Part shown: in pieces, positions 18,466 through 24,714 of the stretch
How the letters are laid out: every line of letters begins with the position of its first letter
Position numbering within the stretch: position 1 is the stretch's first letter
Origin: Pseudescherichia sp031998825
GTDB taxonomy: Bacteria > Pseudomonadota > Gammaproteobacteria > Enterobacterales > Enterobacteriaceae
Reading direction: 5' to 3'
Length of the DNA stretch: 64,000 nt
Assembly: GCF_031998825.1 (NCBI RefSeq)
Contig: NZ_DAMACX010000010.1
Location: 1-64,000 of the forward strand
The notes under the pieces: model-generated
Database searches by the model: none
What the model saw: only the letters and a program-made list of their open reading frames with translations
What the model was told of the DNA's origin: nothing
Position numbers and translations under genes: made by a program

Positions 18466-18523
18466 GAGATATACCTTTAATCAGAGGCATACCCCTGCGC
18501 CGGCGGGCGCAGAGATACGCCCG
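18466..18523 (-). promoter_or_regulatory. Switch-like leader of ardC (element 6)
   Basis: B (GGGCGTATC, 18514-18522) pairs with GGTATGCC (18486-18493) with two G-U pairs. GGTATGCCT (18485-18493) also pairs over 9 bp, two of them G-U, with AGGTATATC (18468-18476), the ribosome site. A (CGGGCG, 18518-18523) pairs with A' (CGCCCG, 18504-18509). No T-run here. Confidence 0.55.
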
Positions 18524-18546
18524 TCGACGGGAAATTCAGAAGTCAG

Positions 18547-18894
18547 TTACCATGCGGCATAAAACCACAGGTATTCATGTTCAAAGTCAAAATCACTGAG
18601 CAGGCTTTCCAGCCTGTCACGCAGGGTGAAAACGTACTGCAGCCGGCGCTGAAGAAGCTGATTATCCTCATTCCCCTCTGTAAATGTCGCAATCGCACAG
18701 TCCAGCCTCTCTTTCAGTTGCTGAATATGCTCGCGTGACAGTTCCAGACAGGTCGCGTTTTCCACCTCACCGACATGCTTATCCACCCAGGTAATCAGTG
18801 AAAAATCGCGGCTCAGTTCATACACCGGATGATACGGTGCCGGTACTGCGACGATCTGCCTGTGCTGGCTGTAGAGAAAAATATCCAGTCCCAT
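18547..18894 (-). CDS. Hypothetical plasmid protein, 115 aa
   Basis: Not recognised. It begins MGLDIFLYSQHRQIVAVPAP and ends DFEHEYLWFYAAW. The middle is strongly helical and charged (LELSREHIQQLKERL, LQRRLQYVFTLRDRLESLL), suggesting a small helical-bundle protein with no membrane segment. The reading frame is supported by a GGAGG-containing ribosome site and by leader element 5, and by its place in a tightly spaced minus-strand block upstream of ardC. Confidence 0.7.
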   Translation of the reverse strand: MGLDIFLYSQHRQIVAVPAPYHPVYELSRDFSLITWVDKHVGEVENATCLELSREHIQQLKERLDCAIATFTEGNEDNQLLQRRLQYVFTLRDRLESLLSDFDFEHEYLWFYAAW

Positions 18895-18955
18895 ACGGGC
18901 CTCCTTCGGTTCAGAAAGAGGCAGGAACCTTTCCGGCAGGAAAAGTCCCTGCCGG
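18895..18955 (-). promoter_or_regulatory. Switch-like leader of the 115-aa gene (element 5)
   Basis: B (GGCAGGGAC, 18945-18953) pairs with B' (GTTCCTGCC, 18920-18928). A (CCGGCAGG, 18948-18955) overlaps B and pairs with A' (CCTGCCGG, 18933-18940). GCCTCTTTC (18914-18922) pairs over 9 bp with GAAGGAGGC (18899-18907), the ribosome site. A ends 7 nt from the upstream gene's stop. Confidence 0.65.
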
Positions 18956-18961
18956 GGTGAG

Positions 18962-19564
18962 TTAACGTCCGGTTATTCGCAGCGCCCCCTGCGGGGTCAC
19001 CTGCGATAACCTGGCCTGCAGCCTGCCACAGGCGTTCAGAAAGGTTTGATGATCTTCAGGCTTCGCCCGCTTACAACTGATGAAGGCCGCCTGCTTTAGC
19101 AGACGCACGGCGTTTTCACGCCAGCGGCAGAGTTCATCAGGCCCGACACAGGCATTGAAGTGACAGACTGCACTCGCCAGAAGCTGATCGGCTTTCTGGC
19201 GGTACTGCGCGACTTTCACCCGGTCAGTCGCTGCGGTGAGCACCTGTATCTGTGTGTCGGTAATCAGGATCCTCAGGTCCGTCCTGCCGGACAGTACAGA
19301 GGTGGCTACCGCGTCGCTTATCGACAGTGATTCAATGAAATCATCGCCGCCGGCAAGCAAGCGTGCCGTGTCGTACCAGTCCTCATTTTTCTGAGGGTGA
19401 CACCCTGTGGCATACGCAATACGCGGCACCGGATCGTTGCCCTGCCAGGCACCGGTGGCCGGCATAAGATAAACACCCTCATCCTTTGCCAGGTGAAGCT
19501 GACCTCCCTGCATGCGGGCGGCCAGCAGGACGTTCGTCAGGTCTTTGTTGTCGAAAAAAAGCAT
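18962..19564 (-). CDS. DUF3085-like plasmid protein
   Basis: 200 residues of unknown function. The N-terminal third, with KDEGVYLMPATGAW, RIAYATGCHP and a following GGDDFIESL, resembles the DUF3085 family found on enteric plasmids and elements. The C-terminal part has several cysteines (CHFNACVGPDELCRW). No membrane segment is visible. It begins at the ATG at 19564 with GGAG 6 nt upstream, behind leader element 4, in the same block as ardC. Confidence 0.7.
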   Translation of the reverse strand: MLFFDNKDLTNVLLAARMQGGQLHLAKDEGVYLMPATGAWQGNDPVPRIAYATGCHPQKNEDWYDTARLLAGGDDFIESLSISDAVATSVLSGRTDLRILITDTQIQVLTAATDRVKVAQYRQKADQLLASAVCHFNACVGPDELCRWRENAVRLLKQAAFISCKRAKPEDHQTFLNACGRLQARLSQVTPQGALRITGR

Positions 19565-19623
19565 GGGGCTCTCCTTTAAAAACGGGAGAGCCGCCCCGTC
19601 CGGAGTGATCTCTCCCGACGGGG
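19565..19623 (-). promoter_or_regulatory. Switch-like leader of the DUF3085-like gene (element 4)
   Basis: A (CCCCGTC, 19617-19623) pairs with A' (GACGGGG, 19594-19600). B (GGGAGAG, 19610-19616) pairs with B' (CTCTCCC, within 19584-19592), followed by GTTTTT. GGCTCTCC of B' is a perfect 8-bp complement of GGAGAGCC in the ribosome site (19565-19574). Confidence 0.7.
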
Positions 19624-19639
19624 TTAAAGTCAGTACTGT

Positions 19640-20287
19640 TTACAGCGCGTCAGTTTTTTCCGCGACCCGCTTCAGTTCATACAGCTGAAATTCAGCCTCC
19701 GTAAACGCATTCCAGTCGTCGTTGCTCAGCACACGCTCACCACCGCAGAGCAGCTGCAGCAGCAGGGAATCAAACGCGTCACCACGCACCGGCGTTTTCA
19801 GTACCGGCTGAGGCGCGGTCAGCGTCGGCTGCTCAGGCAGGCCGAGATGTCGCTCAATCCAGCGTAACGGTAACGCCCAGCTGCGGCCTTCGTCAGAAGA
19901 ATGTATCCGAAAGCTGCCCGGACACAGGTTATGCAGCAGGACCATCACAATGCGTGCAAAGAAATCGCAGGGCTGATGCTGAAAATCCAGCTCCTGGATA
20001 CTCAGCGTATTGCGGTTGCGCTCACGCTCAATCGTCATGTTGACCGGCCAGACACTGCCGCCTGTGTCGCCACAAAACGCCATGACATCAGCAACCGGAA
20101 AGAGGTCAGCCGCGCGATTAAGCGACGGCAGATACGTATTCCCCGGACGCAGACGCACCGGCAGTTGCCAGAAAGTTTCTGTGACGGCCAGAACGAAAGC
20201 ATGCCAGTGTCGCAACGGAACCGTGCTGACGTGCTCGATGGTGTAGACAACCGACATGGAAGCCGGCGAAGAAAACAGGTTTTTCAT
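19640..20287 (-). CDS. Hypothetical plasmid protein, 215 aa
   Basis: Not recognised. A soluble protein beginning MKNLFSSPASMSVVYTIEHV, with RIVMVLLHNLCPGSFRIH in the middle and a basic/acidic C-terminus (FQLYELKRVAEKTDAL). No catalytic motif is evident. A GGAGG site sits 8-9 nt before the ATG at 20287, inside leader element 3. The position in the leading-region-like block suggests a role in establishment after transfer, which is inference from neighbours only. Confidence 0.7.
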   Translation of the reverse strand: MKNLFSSPASMSVVYTIEHVSTVPLRHWHAFVLAVTETFWQLPVRLRPGNTYLPSLNRAADLFPVADVMAFCGDTGGSVWPVNMTIERERNRNTLSIQELDFQHQPCDFFARIVMVLLHNLCPGSFRIHSSDEGRSWALPLRWIERHLGLPEQPTLTAPQPVLKTPVRGDAFDSLLLQLLCGGERVLSNDDWNAFTEAEFQLYELKRVAEKTDAL

Positions 20288-20350
20288 CGATAAATCCTCC
20301 GCGAATAAAAAAGGGGGGATTTATCCCCCGGACGGGAGTAAATCCCCGTC
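20288..20350 (-). promoter_or_regulatory. Switch-like leader of the 215-aa gene (element 3)
   Basis: The clearest example. B (GGGGATTTA, 20339-20347) pairs with B' (TAAATCCCC, 20315-20323), which continues into T6. A (GACGGGG, 20344-20350) overlaps B and pairs with A' (CCCGTC, 20331-20336). GATAAATCC (20317-20325) is a perfect 9-bp complement of GGATTTATC (20289-20297), which overlaps the GGAGG ribosome site. Confidence 0.72.
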
Positions 20351-20371
20351 AGGGTGTGTTCTTTCTGCTGG

Positions 20372-20737
20372 TTACATCCGTTCGAGAGCCGCTATAGCCC
20401 GATCACACCGGGCATCCTGGATACCTTCATCCACGGCCTTCTCCCAGAAGGGCCGGTTAATTTCTTTTCCCAGCTCGTCCAGCGTGAAGAGCAAATTTTT
20501 AGACGTATCAGGCAAAGGCGGAATATCGCCTTCCCCGAGTAAAAAGACAAACCAGCCATAAGCTGTGCCGGTGCCAATGATGGAATCTTCCAGAAACGTC
20601 AGTTCATTCGGTTCATCCCGGTCCGTATGAAGATCGAGACGCTGGAATGCCCTTATGCTCAGAAGTTCACTCTCAAGCAGGCAAAGCCAGCTGAGCGTGT
20701 CCAGTGGAGTTTTAAGCGTATAAACGTCTGTGTGCAT
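20372..20737 (-). CDS. Hypothetical plasmid protein, 121 aa
   Basis: Not recognised. Acidic soluble protein starting MHTDVYTLKTPLDTLSWLCLL. I choose the ATG at 20737 rather than the longer frame because GAGG lies upstream of it and leader element 2 ends there. The C-terminal half (LGKEINRPFWEKAVDEGI) looks helical. It is part of the minus-strand gene series upstream of ardC. Confidence 0.65.
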   Translation of the reverse strand: MHTDVYTLKTPLDTLSWLCLLESELLSIRAFQRLDLHTDRDEPNELTFLEDSIIGTGTAYGWFVFLLGEGDIPPLPDTSKNLLFTLDELGKEINRPFWEKAVDEGIQDARCDRAIAALERM

Positions 20738-20795
20738 GGGTATATCCTCAGGTAAATAACGGGATATTCCCTCCGACGGAGAGATATCCCCGTCA
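20738..20795 (-). promoter_or_regulatory. Switch-like leader of the 121-aa gene (element 2)
   Basis: B (GGGATAT within 20784-20791) pairs with B' (ATATCCC, 20761-20767). A (GACGG within 20788-20794) pairs with A' (CCGTC, 20775-20779). GGGAATATCC of the B' region pairs at 9 of 10 positions with GGATATACCC beside the start codon. Confidence 0.6.
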
Positions 20796-20833
20796 GGGTC
20801 CACAACATTTTTTGACCGGCGTTCATCAACCGA

Positions 20834-21207
20834 TCAGTTCAGTGCATATGAATCAGATTGCTCCTGATACACATATTCAGGATTAAAGCGCAGGCTTTTC
20901 AACGCAGCTACCGACAGTGGATCTACGGAATTTATGCCCGAAACGGCCACGCCATCCAGTATGTCGCCAGCCTCCACCCGGGGAGAATATCCGTAATACT
21001 GACACCATACACAGAGTTCGGGGTCAGCCGGATCACAATCACCGAGCGGTGCGACAAAAACCTGTTCGCCACAGGAGACGTTATCTCTGAGGATTTCGCC
21101 CGGATGAAAACACCACTTACGGGGCCATACTGAGCGGGACATACATCCCGTCGCGTCTCAGACATCGACAGAATACGGAAAGTGACATCGTGCAGTGCTT
21201 CAGTCAT
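20834..21207 (-). pseudogene. Frameshifted plasmid gene (about 124 aa if repaired)
   Basis: The ATG at 21207, with GGAGGG upstream and overlapping the previous gene's stop by 8 nt, opens MTEALHDVTFRILSMSETRR. The protein-like sequence then continues in the -1 frame (RKWCFHPGEILRDNV, ELCVWCQYYGYSPRVEAGD) to a stop at 20834. One extra C in the CCCC run near 21125-21128 would join the two parts cleanly. The function is unknown. An independent start at 21142 for the second part is the main alternative. It is the only gene in the block without its own switch-like leader, fitting translational coupling. Confidence 0.55.
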
Positions 21208-21568
21208 GAGAATGCCCTCCGGAAAGAAAACGGTAGCGCAGGTGTGCCAGATGCTGTGCCTGACGGCAAGCATGGCGGTATGCGTTTCGACGACCTGTTA
21301 TTCCCTCAGGAAAGGAAACCGGCAGGCGGTGAAAAACATACTCGGCGCGGTGGCAACCTGTACGAACGGTAAGAAAGACGTTAACGCCCTGGTCTTTGAC
21401 AGAAGTGATGTGCGCACGGACGGCATAATTGCCCGAACCGTTGACATACCAGCTGCTGTTGCGATGCAGATAAATGAAAGATTTCAATCTCCGGACAGCT
21501 GCGTCAGCAGACTGCTGAAGCTGAGTAAGGAGATGTTCAGGGAAAACCGCAAAAGAGATGACAGACAT
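21200..21568 (-). CDS. Hypothetical plasmid protein, 122 aa, first gene of the block
   Basis: Not recognised. Begins MSVISFAVFPEHLLTQLQQS and is Arg/His-rich in its C-terminal half (RRNAYRHACRQAQHLAHLRY), consistent with nucleic-acid binding but with no recognised motif. GGAG precedes the ATG at 21568. Leader element 1 lies directly upstream and stem-loop array copy 1 further upstream. It overlaps the next, frameshifted gene by 8 nt. Confidence 0.6.
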   Translation of the reverse strand: MSVISFAVFPEHLLTQLQQSADAAVRRLKSFIYLHRNSSWYVNGSGNYAVRAHITSVKDQGVNVFLTVRTGCHRAEYVFHRLPVSFPEGITGRRNAYRHACRQAQHLAHLRYRFLSGGHSHD

Positions 21569-21627
21569 GGTGTTTCTCCATAAAAAAAGGAAACACCTGC
21601 CCGACCGGGAAGTGTTTCCCGTCGGGG
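21569..21627 (-). promoter_or_regulatory. Switch-like leader of the 122-aa gene (element 1)
   Basis: B (GGAAACAC, 21612-21619) pairs with B' (GTGTTTCC, 21589-21596), which runs into T7. A (CCCCGACGGG, 21618-21627) overlaps B and pairs with A' (21600-21609). GGTGTTTC of B' is also a perfect 8-bp complement of GAAACACC in the ribosome site (21569-21579). Confidence 0.68.
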
Positions 21628-21690
21628 AGTCAGAAAAAACAACATTCTGACTGTCTGATAAGTTGAAATGACCTCAATCACTGTTCAGCG

Positions 21691-21899
21691 ATATCCGTTT
21701 CCAGAGGTTAAACGGATTTACCACCCGAAGGTATCCTCTCTCAGGCTGCGAGGATTTTCCGGTCACCCGAAGGTGTTTCTCTCAGACCGGTGAAACGTTA
21801 GCTGCTAGTCACCCGAAGGCGCTCCTCTCAGACTGCCGGAGCATTAGCTGGTTGCATGTAGCAACAAGTAAGCCTGTCTATTTTCAGAGCAAATAGTGA
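21691..21899 (-). ncRNA. Structured stem-loop array, copy 1 (putative leader RNA)
   Basis: Transcribed leftwards by the adjacent promoter, the sequence folds into GTTGC/GCAAC (21851-21865), then three similar units with stems GCTCC/GGAGC (21821-21842), GTTTC/GAAAC (21775-21796) and ATCCTC/GAGGAT (21733-21755). Each of the three is followed by a small C(TTCG)G-closed hairpin (for example CACC-TTCG-GGTG). A last stem, ATCCGTTT/AAACGGAT, lies at 21693-21717. The unit loops share CTGAGA. The same layout with different stem sequences recurs at 50531-50706. Function unknown; it lies upstream of the plasmid leading-type genes. A single-stranded-DNA promoter of the Frpo type is an alternative. Confidence 0.6.
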
Positions 21900-21908
21900 A
21901 CATGTCAA
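21880..21908 (-). promoter_or_regulatory. Sigma-70-like promoter before array copy 1
   Basis: On the minus strand TTGACA (21903-21908) is followed after 17 bp by GAAAAT (21880-21885). A perfect -35 with a moderate -10. The same boxes precede copy 2, and a related pair (TTGACG, TAACAT) precedes copy 3. Confidence 0.5.
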
Positions 21909-22010
21909 CTGACGAACTGGCACAATATTGTCATTAACTTTTTTTAATAACAGTCCCTAGCCTACGGCTAAGATTATTTATACATTTTCGCTGACTTATA
22001 TCCTAACTAA

Positions 22011-23206
22011 GGAAGGTGCGAATAAGCAGGTCATTTCTTCCCAAGCTGACTCGCTGATTAAAATTTCGCGGATCTGGGCCGATTTTTTTCCCGCAAACAC
22101 ATCGAATCAGCCTATTTAGGCTATTTTTTCCACCATTTCTGGCGTTATTTCCGGTTTTTACTGAGATCTCTCCCACTGACGTATCATTTGGTCCACCCGA
22201 AACAGGTTGGCCAGGGTGAATAACATCGCCAGTTGGTTATCGTTTTTCAGCAGCCCCTTGTATCTGGCTTTCACGAAGCCGAACTGCCGCTTGATGATGC
22301 GAAACGGGTGCTCCCCCCTGGCACGGATGCTGGCTTTCATGTATTCGATGTTGATGGCCGTTTTGTTCTTGCGCGGATGCTGCTTCAAGGTTTTTACCCT
22401 GCCGGGACGCTCGGCGATCAGCCAGTCCACATCCACCTCGGCCAGCTCCTCGCGCTGTGGCGCTCCTTGGTAGCCGGCATCGGCTGAGACAAATTGCTCC
22501 TCTCCATGAAGCAGATTACCCAGCTGATTGAGGTCATGCTCGTTGGCCGCGGTGGTGACTAGGCTGTGGGTCAGGCCACTCTTGGCATCGACACCAATGT
22601 GGGCCTTCATGCCAAAGTGCCACTGATTGCCTTTCTTGGTCTGATGCATCTCCGGATCGCGTTGCTGCTCTTTGTTCTTGGTAGAGCTGGGTGCCTCAAT
22701 GATGGTGGCATCCACCAAAGTGCCTTGGGTCATCATGACGCCTGCTTCGGCCAGCCAGCGATTGATGGTCTTGAACAATTGACGGGCCAGTTGATGCTGC
22801 TCGAGCAGGTGGCGGAAATTCATGATGGTGGTGCGATCCGGCAGGGCGCTATCCAGGGATAATCGGGCAAACAGGCGCATGGAGGCGATTTCGTACAGGG
22901 CATCTTCCATGGCACCGTCGCTCAGGTTGTACCAATGCTGCATGCAGTGAATACGCAGCATGGTCTCCAGCGGATAGGGCCGTCGGCCATTGCCCGCCTT
23001 GGGATAAAACGGCTCGATGACAGCGGTCATATTCTGCCATGGCAGAATCTGCTCCATGCGGGAGAGGAAAATCTCTTTTCGGGTCTGACGGCGCTTAGTG
23101 CTGAATTCACTATCGGCGAAGGTGAGTTGATGGCTCATGATGTCCCTCTGGGATGCGCTCCGGATGAATATGATGATCTCATATCAGGAACTTGTTCGCA
23201 CCTTCC
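22011..23206 (-). mobile_element. IS5-family insertion sequence (1,196 bp)
   Basis: The ends GGAAGGTGCGAATAAG and CTTGTTCGCACCTTCC are IS5-type inverted repeats and enclose one transposase gene. The left flank is CTAA, a good IS5 target, but the right flank is ATAA and belongs to IS1, so no target duplication remains. The element sits directly against an IS1 lacking its first 39 bp. Confidence 0.92.
22158..23138 (-). CDS. IS5 transposase (326 aa)
   Basis: DDE transposase of the IS5 group. It begins MSHQLTFADSEFSTKRRQTR and carries LVDATIIEAPSSTKNKEQQR (first Asp), VSADAGYQGAPQR (second Asp) and the RARGEHPFRIIKRQFG segment with the catalytic Glu. It is nearly identical by memory to IS5 InsH but starts at the internal methionine, as in ISKpn26-like copies. 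Intact and probably active. Confidence 0.93.
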   Translation of the reverse strand: MSHQLTFADSEFSTKRRQTRKEIFLSRMEQILPWQNMTAVIEPFYPKAGNGRRPYPLETMLRIHCMQHWYNLSDGAMEDALYEIASMRLFARLSLDSALPDRTTIMNFRHLLEQHQLARQLFKTINRWLAEAGVMMTQGTLVDATIIEAPSSTKNKEQQRDPEMHQTKKGNQWHFGMKAHIGVDAKSGLTHSLVTTAANEHDLNQLGNLLHGEEQFVSADAGYQGAPQREELAEVDVDWLIAERPGRVKTLKQHPRKNKTAINIEYMKASIRARGEHPFRIIKRQFGFVKARYKGLLKNDNQLAMLFTLANLFRVDQMIRQWERSQ

Positions 23207-23686
23207 ATAATGCCCGATGACTTTGTCATGCAGCTCCACCGATTTTGAGAACGACAGCGACTTCCGTCCCAGCCGTGCCAGGTGCTGCCTCAGATTCAGG
23301 TTATGCCGCTCAATTCGCTGCGTATATCGCTTGCTGATTACGTGCAGCTTTCCCTTCAGGCGGGATTCATACAGCGGCCAGCCATCCGTCATCCATATCA
23401 CCACGTCAAAGGGTGACAGCAGGCTCATAAGACGCCCCAGCGTCGCCATAGTGCGTTCACCGAATACGTGCGCAACAACCGTCTTCCGGAGCCTGTCATA
23501 CGCGTAAAACAGCCAGCGCTGGCGCGATTTAGCCCCGACGTATCCCCACTGTTCGTCCATTTCCGCGCAGACGATGACGTCACTGCCCGGCTGTATGCGC
23601 GAGGTTACCGACTGCGGCCTGAGTTTTTTAAATGGCGGAAAATCGTGTTGAGGCCAACGCCCATAATGCGGGCGGTTGCCCGGCAT
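23135..23686 (-). pseudogene. IS1 InsB with IS5-derived C-terminus
   Basis: The IS1 catalytic protein, normally made as InsAB' by a -1 frameshift at the AAAAAAC run (23624-23629). The frame is normal up to ELHDKVIGHY, then continues in IS5 end sequence (GRCEQVPDMRSSYS) instead of the usual LNIKHYQ. The catalytic residues are upstream of the junction, so the protein may still be stable, but the IS end it needs is missing. Confidence 0.85.
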
Positions 23687-23935
23687 CCAACGCCATTCAT
23701 GGCCATATCAATGATTTTCTGGTGCGTACCGGGTTGAGAAGCGGTGTAAGTGAACTGCAGTTGCCATGTTTTACGGCAGTGAGAGCAGAGATAGCGCTGA
23801 TGTCCGGCAGTGCTTTTGCCGTTACGCACCACCCCGTCAGTAGCTGAACAGGAGGGACAGCTGATAGAAACAGAAGCCACTGGAGCACCTCAAAAACACC
23901 ATCATACACTAAATCAGTAAGTTGGCAGCATCACC
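23207..23935 (-). mobile_element. IS1 lacking 39 bp at one end
   Basis: 729 of the usual 768 bp. The end at 23935 (GGTGATGCTGCC on the minus strand) is complete. The other end is cut at ATAATGCCCGATGACTTTG, so the terminal repeat there is gone and this copy cannot transpose alone. The cut is exactly at the IS5 end. Confidence 0.9.
23605..23880 (-). CDS. insA: IS1 InsA regulator
   Basis: 91-residue zinc-finger/helix-turn-helix protein (MASVSISCPSCSATDGVVRN, with CxxC pairs and YLCSHCRK) that binds IS1 ends and represses transposition. Complete, with the normal frameshift site near its end. Belongs to the truncated IS1 copy beside IS5. Confidence 0.92.
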   Translation of the reverse strand: MASVSISCPSCSATDGVVRNGKSTAGHQRYLCSHCRKTWQLQFTYTASQPGTHQKIIDMAMNGVGCRATARIMGVGLNTIFRHLKNSGRSR

Positions 23936-23988
23936 CGTTGGTCAGATGAATGCCATTCCCTTGACAGTTGAAAATTTATGAGAGAGTT

Positions 23989-24014
23989 AAAAAAACGCTC
24001 CCGGACGGGAGCGT
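23989..24014 (-). terminator. Terminator of pcoE
   Basis: ACGCTCCC and GGGAGCGT pair around GTCC and run into T7 on the minus strand, 50 bp past the pcoE stop. Confidence 0.8.
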
Positions 24015-24064
24015 AAGCCAGTGACTTCGGCGTCAAATGAGGGTCTAACAAGTGGAGCTGCGGG

Positions 24065-24499
24065 TTAATTCTGGGTGATCTGGCTGCGATGCTTTTCAGC
24101 CTGCTGCTGATGAATAACGGAAGATTGACCATTATTCGCCTTCTCATGCACAACAGCGGCTTTCTCATGCTCGTTCATTTCGGAAAATGATTTTGCTGTT
24201 TCGTTAGAAGCTGCTGGCTTGGATTTCATCATTTTTTTATGCATTTCAGCCATGTCCTGATGGGCAGCAGAATTGCCGTTTTGCATCATTTCATGGGACA
24301 TTGCGGCCTGATCGTGACCGCTCATATCCATCATTTTCATGCTCTCCCCCTGAACTGCACTTTTTTCAGCGGATGATTGCATCTGATGGGCAGGCGCCTG
24401 GGCATTATTTACCTGGTCATGCATGTTCATTGTCTCTGCAGCCCAGGCAGATGAAGCGACAGCCATCATGGCAATAAAGGATACAAGGATCTTTTTCAT
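24065..24499 (-). CDS. pcoE: Periplasmic copper-binding protein PcoE (PcoE2)
   Basis: Periplasmic copper sponge, 144 residues, the known length. A signal peptide (about 1-20, ending AWA) is followed by a Met/His-rich chain (MNMHDQVNNAQAPAHQMQ, HKKMMKS) of the SilE/PcoE type. I choose the ATG at 24499 behind GGAGAC. It lies downstream of pcoS on the same strand but has its own promoter region with a TGACA-N4-TGTCA box at 24672-24687. A paralogue is encoded at 31139. Confidence 0.93.
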   Translation of the reverse strand: MKKILVSFIAMMAVASSAWAAETMNMHDQVNNAQAPAHQMQSSAEKSAVQGESMKMMDMSGHDQAAMSHEMMQNGNSAAHQDMAEMHKKMMKSKPAASNETAKSFSEMNEHEKAAVVHEKANNGQSSVIHQQQAEKHRSQITQN

Positions 24500-24671
24500 G
24501 GTTGGGTCTCCGGTGTTTTCATACCCGAACAATCAATGCTTATAACAGAGAAAGCATTTGATCTCAGGGCTGGTTGATCATCATGCTAGGAACCGGGCGA
24601 TTGAATTATCACGCTGTCCTGATTTATGGCTGATTATAAAAAACCGCCTCTGTTTATCGCGTGACTGAACG

Positions 24672-24687
24672 ATGACATTTTTGTCAC
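24672..24687. promoter_or_regulatory. CusR/SilR-type box upstream of pcoE
   Basis: ATGACA-TTTT-TGTCAC, an inverted repeat of the TGACA type also seen before silC/silR and silE. It differs from the TTACA-type box at the pcoA promoter. In E. coli, pcoE is known to answer to CusRS rather than PcoRS, which fits. Confidence 0.6.
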
Positions 24688-24714
24688 CTTCCGGGTTTCT
24701 CCTGAATAACGGTA

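Noticed and set aside
20932..21273. 113-aa frame as a separate gene
   Set aside because: Better explained as the first half of the frameshifted gene from 21207 read on in the wrong frame.
21733..21842. TPP riboswitch because of the CTGAGA loops
   Set aside because: The second TPP-sensing arm and the overall fold are absent, and the motif is repeated three times.
21691..21899. CRISPR-like repeat array
   Set aside because: Units are stem-loops with changing stems and no unique spacers or cas genes; base pairing, not sequence, is what is conserved.
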